A stretch of 64,000 bases of DNA from Kordiimonas gwangyangensis DSM 19435 = JCM 12864 (GTDB taxonomy: Bacteria; Pseudomonadota; Alphaproteobacteria; Sphingomonadales; Kordiimonadaceae), in NCBI RefSeq assembly GCF_000375545.1, contig NZ_AQXF01000005.1, positions 21,547 to 85,546 on the forward strand, given 5' to 3'. This document shows, in pieces, positions 60,058 to 64,000 of the stretch (positions are counted from its first letter, which is position 1; every line of letters begins with the position of its first letter). The notes beneath the pieces are model-generated. The model ran no database searches and was not told the origin of the DNA. It was given only the letters and a program-made list of their open reading frames with translations. Made by a program: the position numbers and the translations under genes.

Positions 60058-61575
60058 ATGACCACAAAACCACAGCTCGGGTTTTGGCAAATCTGGAACA
60101 TGTGTTTCGGGTTTATGGGCATTCAGTTCGGCTTTGCACTACAGAATGCGAACGTCAGCCGTATCTTCCAGACCCTTGGCGCCAGCTTTGACGACATCCC
60201 CATGCTGTGGGTGGCCGCACCACTCACAGGCCTGATTGTGCAGCCCATCATCGGCTATATGAGCGACCGCACATGGACACGCCTTGGCCGCCGCCGCCCC
60301 TACTTCCTGTGGGGCGCGATCCTCGCCACGCTGTCCCTGTTTATCATGCCAAACTCCCCTGCCCTTTGGGTGGCAGCGGGCATGCTCTGGATCATGGATG
60401 CGTCCATCAATGTGACGATGGAGCCGTTCCGCGCGTTTGTGGGCGATAACCTCGCCGAGAACCAGCGTACCACCGGCTTCGCCATGCAAAGCTTCTTCAT
60501 TGGCGTGGGCTCGGTCGTCGCATCGGCGCTGCCTTATATGATGAGCAACTGGTTTGGTGTTGAGAACACCGCGCCTGAAGGCATGATCCCGCCGTCCGTG
60601 AAGCTTTCCTTCTATTTTGGCGGCGCAGTACTCTTGCTCGCGGTACTCTGGACAGTGTTCCGTAGCAAGGAATATAGCCCCAAAGAGCTTGAAGAATTTG
60701 CAAAAGCGGAAGCCGCCGCCTTGCCGGCCGCCGCGCTTATGCGCAGCAGCAATGACCGCCCGGCGGCAAGCTACCGCACCGCTGGCATCATCTGGTTCAT
60801 CGTTGGCGCAGCCTTCAGCTATTTTGTTTATGCGCGCGGCCTCGACAAACAACTGTTTATCCTCTCAGGCGGCATCACCGCCTTTGGTGTGCTGCAGCTT
60901 GCGGCAGGGGCGCTCAAGGGCGCGAACCGGACCGAGAATGCCTTCATCGAGGTGATCGACGATATTTTCCTGATGCCCAAGGTAATGAAACAACTGGCTG
61001 TGGTTCAGTTCTTCTCCTGGTTTGCGCTTTTTGCCATGTGGACCAGCGCGACCCCTGCGGTCACCAGCTTCCACTACGGCTCGTCGGATGTGATGAGCAA
61101 AGCCTATAACGAAGGGGCTGACTGGGTCGGTATTCTGTTTGCCGCCTATAATGTGTTCGCTGCCCTCGCCGCTTTTGCGATCCCGAAGCTGGCTGAGAAA
61201 ATTGGCCGCCGCCAGACCCACCTTCTGAACCTGTGCCTTGGCGGCATCGGCCTTGTATCCTTTTACCTGATTAGCGACCCCCAGATGCTGATCCTCTCCA
61301 TGGTGGGTGTGGGCATCGCCTGGGCCTCCATCCTGTCGGTGCCTTATTCGCTGCTTTCGAGCGCGGTACCGTTCGCCAAAATGGGTGTCTATATGGGCAT
61401 CTTCAATTTCTTCATCGTGATCCCGCAACTTCTGGCAGCTTCCGTCCTTGGCCTTCTGGTGCGCGTCTTCTTTGATGGCGAGCCGATCTTTGCCATGATG
61501 ATTGGTGGAATCTCCATGATCATTGCCGGTTTCACGACCCTGCTTGTCGACAAGGGAGAAACGCAAAATGCGTAA
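60058..61575 (+). CDS. MFS sugar transporter, GPH/SLC45-like (maltose)
   Basis: The 505-aa protein has about 12 transmembrane helices. The conserved loop between helices 2 and 3 reads MSDRTWTRLGRRRPYFLWG (about 70-88), typical of the SLC45/GPH sucrose and maltose proton symporters. An N-terminal GFWQIWNMCFGFMGIQFGFALQNAN helix 1 matches that group. It would carry maltose or maltodextrin across the inner membrane after the TonB receptor. The start overlaps the next amylase gene's start region: its stop lies 8 nt inside that gene. It is divergent from the receptor gene. Confidence 0.87.
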   Translation: MTTKPQLGFWQIWNMCFGFMGIQFGFALQNANVSRIFQTLGASFDDIPMLWVAAPLTGLIVQPIIGYMSDRTWTRLGRRRPYFLWGAILATLSLFIMPNSPALWVAAGMLWIMDASINVTMEPFRAFVGDNLAENQRTTGFAMQSFFIGVGSVVASALPYMMSNWFGVENTAPEGMIPPSVKLSFYFGGAVLLLAVLWTVFRSKEYSPKELEEFAKAEAAALPAAALMRSSNDRPAASYRTAGIIWFIVGAAFSYFVYARGLDKQLFILSGGITAFGVLQLAAGALKGANRTENAFIEVIDDIFLMPKVMKQLAVVQFFSWFALFAMWTSATPAVTSFHYGSSDVMSKAYNEGADWVGILFAAYNVFAALAAFAIPKLAEKIGRRQTHLLNLCLGGIGLVSFYLISDPQMLILSMVGVGIAWASILSVPYSLLSSAVPFAKMGVYMGIFNFFIVIPQLLAASVLGLLVRVFFDGEPIFAMMIGGISMIIAGFTTLLVDKGETQNA

Positions 61576-63457
61576 GTTTACAAAAATCGCCAGTGCGCTT
61601 CTGACGGCCACCATGTTGACCACCGCCTGCGGTGCGGACCTCGAGACAGACGAACTTGCCATACGCCCCGAAAGCCTGCGCGCCTATAGCGAACGCCCGA
61701 TCACCGAAGACGTGATGTATTTTGTCATGCCGGACCGTTTCTTTAACGGCGACCCGACGAACGACCGTGGCGGTATTGACGGCGGCGTGCTTGACCATGG
61801 CTTCGACCCGACCCACAAGGGCTTCTACCATGGTGGCGACATTGAGGGCCTGACTGCGAAGCTCGATTATCTCGCCGACATGGGCGTGAGCGCCATCTGG
61901 CTGACCCCCATTTTCAAGAACAAGGCGGTACAGGGCAACCCTGAGGGTGCGTCTTCAGGCTATCATGGTTACTGGATTACCGATTTCACGCAGATCGACC
62001 CGCACCTTGGCAGCAACGATGACCTCAAGGCCTTTGTTGCTGCCGCGCACGAACGCAACATGAAGGTGATTTTTGACATCATCACCAACCACACAGCTGA
62101 CGTGATCAAATATGAGGAATGCCTGCCACAGGCGGAGCTCAGTAAAGACGCGCTGATCCCGCTTTGTGAATACCGCTCCAAGGAGCGTTTCCCCTACACC
62201 ACCAAAGGTGGCCGCTATGGCGAGCCGATCAACGAGGGTTTCCTTGGTGACGAGCCGGAGCATCAGACAGCTTCCAACTTCGCCAAGTTGAAAGATCAGT
62301 CCTACGCCTACACGCCCTATGTGCCTGAGGCGGAGAAGGACATCAAAGTCCCGGCGTGGCTGAATGACGTTCGCTATTACCACAACCGTGGTGACAGCGA
62401 GTGGAAGGGTGAAAGCTCACTCTACGGTGATTTTGCAGGCCTTGATGACCTGTTCACTGAACATCCGCTCGTAAAAGCCGGTTTTATTGATATCTATAAA
62501 TTCTGGATCAGCGAATTCGGCATCGACGGTTTCCGCATTGATACCGTGCGCCATGTGAACGACAGCTTCTGGCAGGCTTTCGCGCCCGCGATCCTTGAGC
62601 ATGCAAAATCCATCGGTATCCCGCAGTTCTATATCTTCGGCGAAGTCTATGACGGCGACCCGGAGAAACTGAGCCACTTCACCCGCGTGGCCAAATTGCC
62701 TGCGGTGCTGGATTTTGGCTTCCAAGGCGTGGCAACGGATGTGATTGCACGCGGCAAATCACCAATGCTGCTCTCTGACCTCTACGCGCAGGACGGGCTT
62801 TATGACGGTGAGCATTCAAGCGCGTCGATCCTGCCCACATTCCTTGGCAACCATGACATGGGCCGCATTGGCCGCTTTATCGCCACCGCGCGGGATGACA
62901 TGGGCGACGACGAAGCGCTGGCCCGCATGAAGCTGGCGCACGCGCTGATGTATGCCACCCGCGGTATTCCAGTCATCTACTATGGCGACGAACAGGGCTT
63001 CACCGGTGACGGTAACGACCAGGATGCCCGTGAGGACATGTTTGAAAGCCAGGTCGCCAGCTATAACGACAATGATAATATCGGCACCGACAAGAACCCG
63101 GCGGACGATAATTTCGACCAGAACCACCCGATGTATGACTATCTGGTCGAGCTGGCGAACTTCCGCCGCTCGCACACGGCGCTGCAGGGTGGCGCACAGA
63201 ATATCCTGTTCGCAAGCGAGGACGCAGGCATCTTTGCTTTTGAGCGTCTCGGCAAGGACACGGATGAACGCATTCTGCTTGTTTTCAACACGGCAAACAC
63301 CGACGCACTGGCTGACTTCGGCATCAGTGCCGAGGGGGCAAGCCTGTGCCATGTTGCGGGCACGGAAGCAGGCGCAGAGCTGAGTGGGGGCCGCGTCAGC
63401 GCTGTCCTGCCACCCTTGAGCTGGACGGCTTACAGCCTGAGCGGCTGCACACAGTAG
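61568..63457 (+). CDS. GH13 alpha-amylase-family exported protein
   Basis: The 629-aa protein starts at the ATG at 61568, with AAGGGAGAA upstream and an 8-nt overlap with the transporter gene. It has a signal peptide ending near LTTAC (C21, possible but non-ideal lipobox). The GH13 domain has DRFFNGDPTNDR near its start (57-67), nucleophile D325 (GFRIDTVRH), acid E359 (YIFGEVYDG) and D430 (LGNHDMGR). A C-terminal beta domain ends near SLSGCTQ. The layout is that of periplasmic amylase/neopullulanase enzymes with a calcium site near the N-terminus. It should cut imported maltodextrins before the transporter or the following glucosidase act. Confidence 0.88.
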   Translation: MRKFTKIASALLTATMLTTACGADLETDELAIRPESLRAYSERPITEDVMYFVMPDRFFNGDPTNDRGGIDGGVLDHGFDPTHKGFYHGGDIEGLTAKLDYLADMGVSAIWLTPIFKNKAVQGNPEGASSGYHGYWITDFTQIDPHLGSNDDLKAFVAAAHERNMKVIFDIITNHTADVIKYEECLPQAELSKDALIPLCEYRSKERFPYTTKGGRYGEPINEGFLGDEPEHQTASNFAKLKDQSYAYTPYVPEAEKDIKVPAWLNDVRYYHNRGDSEWKGESSLYGDFAGLDDLFTEHPLVKAGFIDIYKFWISEFGIDGFRIDTVRHVNDSFWQAFAPAILEHAKSIGIPQFYIFGEVYDGDPEKLSHFTRVAKLPAVLDFGFQGVATDVIARGKSPMLLSDLYAQDGLYDGEHSSASILPTFLGNHDMGRIGRFIATARDDMGDDEALARMKLAHALMYATRGIPVIYYGDEQGFTGDGNDQDAREDMFESQVASYNDNDNIGTDKNPADDNFDQNHPMYDYLVELANFRRSHTALQGGAQNILFASEDAGIFAFERLGKDTDERILLVFNTANTDALADFGISAEGASLCHVAGTEAGAELSGGRVSAVLPPLSWTAYSLSGCTQ

Positions 63458-63477
63458 TAATGATTGGAGTTTTGAGC

Positions 63478-64000
63478 GTGAAAGATTGGTGGCAAGGCGC
63501 TGTAATTTACCAGATCTACCCCCGCAGCTTCTGCGACAGCAGCGGCGACGGCGTGGGTGACCTGAACGGCATCACAGCAAAATTGGACTATGTGGCAAGC
63601 CTCGGTGTTGACGGCATCTGGATTTCGCCCTTCTTCAAGTCGCCGATGCATGACTTCGGCTATGACGTGGCGGACTTCCGCGATGTGGACCCTGTGTTTG
63701 GCACCCTTGAGGACTTTGACCGCTTGCTTAAGCGCGCGCATGAACTGGGCCTCAAGGTCATCATCGATCAGGTGTATTCGCATTCCTCGATTGAGAATGA
63801 GTGGTTCAAGGAAAGCAAATCCAGCCGCACGAACGACAAGGCGGATTGGTTTGTCTGGGCTGACGCCAAGGCAGACGGCAGCCCGCCAAACAACTGGCAG
63901 TCGGTCTTCACCGGCCCAAGCTGGACATGGAATGCCGCGCGCAAGCAGTATTACCTGCATAACTTCCTTTCCGAACAGCCGGACCTCAACCTGCACTGCC
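63478..64000 (+). CDS. GH13 alpha-glucosidase, N-terminal part (runs off right edge)
   Basis: The frame starts at the GTG at 63478 with GGAG 8 nt upstream; an ATG at 63460 is also in frame but has no SD. It reads MKDWWQGAVIYQIYPRSF, DSSGDGVGDLNGITAKLDYVASLGVDGIWISPFF and VIIDQVYSHSSIENEWF, the standard opening of GH13 oligo-1,6-glucosidases and alpha-glucosidases. No signal peptide is present, so it is cytoplasmic and would split imported maltose or maltodextrin to glucose. The catalytic Asp and Glu fall outside the window. It is the third gene of the operon after the transporter and amylase, 20 bp behind the amylase stop. Confidence 0.88.
   Translation, partial: MKDWWQGAVIYQIYPRSFCDSSGDGVGDLNGITAKLDYVASLGVDGIWISPFFKSPMHDFGYDVADFRDVDPVFGTLEDFDRLLKRAHELGLKVIIDQVYSHSSIENEWFKESKSSRTNDKADWFVWADAKADGSPPNNWQSVFTGPSWTWNAARKQYYLHNFLSEQPDLNLHC

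Overview
The window looks like chromosome of a free-living, TonB-receptor-rich alphaproteobacterium, probably marine. The grounds are: four TonB-dependent receptors, two with FecI/FecR-type regulators; a CC0125/CC1285-type lipoprotein; a DgcN/DgcA D-glutamate pair; a starch/maltose locus with flavin-dependent halogenases; Shine-Dalgarno (SD) sites of GGAGG type; and moderately high GC. A Kordiimonas/Caulobacter/Sphingomonas-like host is a guess, since no rRNA or marker gene is present. No tRNA, rRNA, IS element, prophage or CRISPR array was recognised.

Layout. 1-1760: two GT4 glycosyltransferases. 1940-4315: TonB receptor with a carboxypeptidase-regulatory-like plug extension. 4629-8932: an inositol-phosphate cassette (sugar/inositol-P nucleotidyltransferase, Wzx-like flippase, CDP-alcohol phosphotransferase, inositol-3-phosphate synthase). 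9119-13292: ECF sigma, FecR and STN-type TonB receptor. 13349-14410: exported protein of unknown function. 14927-23424 (minus): a second ECF sigma-FecR-TonB receptor unit extended by an FG-GAP protein, a stand-alone DsbD-alpha domain and a full DsbD. 23802-29083: YtrA-type GntR regulator, ABC ATPase, permease and S9 peptidase, with a perfect palindromic operator. 29130-35688 (minus): a tight six-gene operon of 7TM-GGDEF, patatin lipase, noncanonical P450, two related orphan proteins and DyP peroxidase. 36064-37822: JmjC/cupin protein and lipoprotein.

37968-48620 is a stress/envelope island: KdpE-like regulator, class-I glutamine-amidotransferase-like hydrolase, amidoligase, VTT/TVP38 and DUF502 membrane proteins, YfdX, entericidin, holin-like and DUF883 proteins, KdpD-like kinase with a CheY-like partner, a 53-aa membrane peptide and a Dps fused to an extra N-terminal region. 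Two promoters in the island carry the same TTTATG-N5-TTTATG tandem box, so a KdpE-like regulon is plausible. A candidate small RNA lies at 43603-43755. 48726-52031: small ABM-like protein and the DgcA-DgcN-LysR D-glutamate module. 52393-64000: starch/maltose utilisation (three GH13 enzymes, maltose-type TonB receptor, GPH/SLC45-like transporter) with two convergent, overlapping tryptophan-halogenase-like genes. An unusual array of about ten 11-bp direct repeats stands just before the first GH13 gene.

Best candidates for new biology are the GGDEF-patatin-P450-orphan-orphan-DyP operon, the inositol-lipid cassette with its flippase, the 11-bp array, the halogenases embedded in the starch locus, and the Dps gene with an internal ribosome-binding site.
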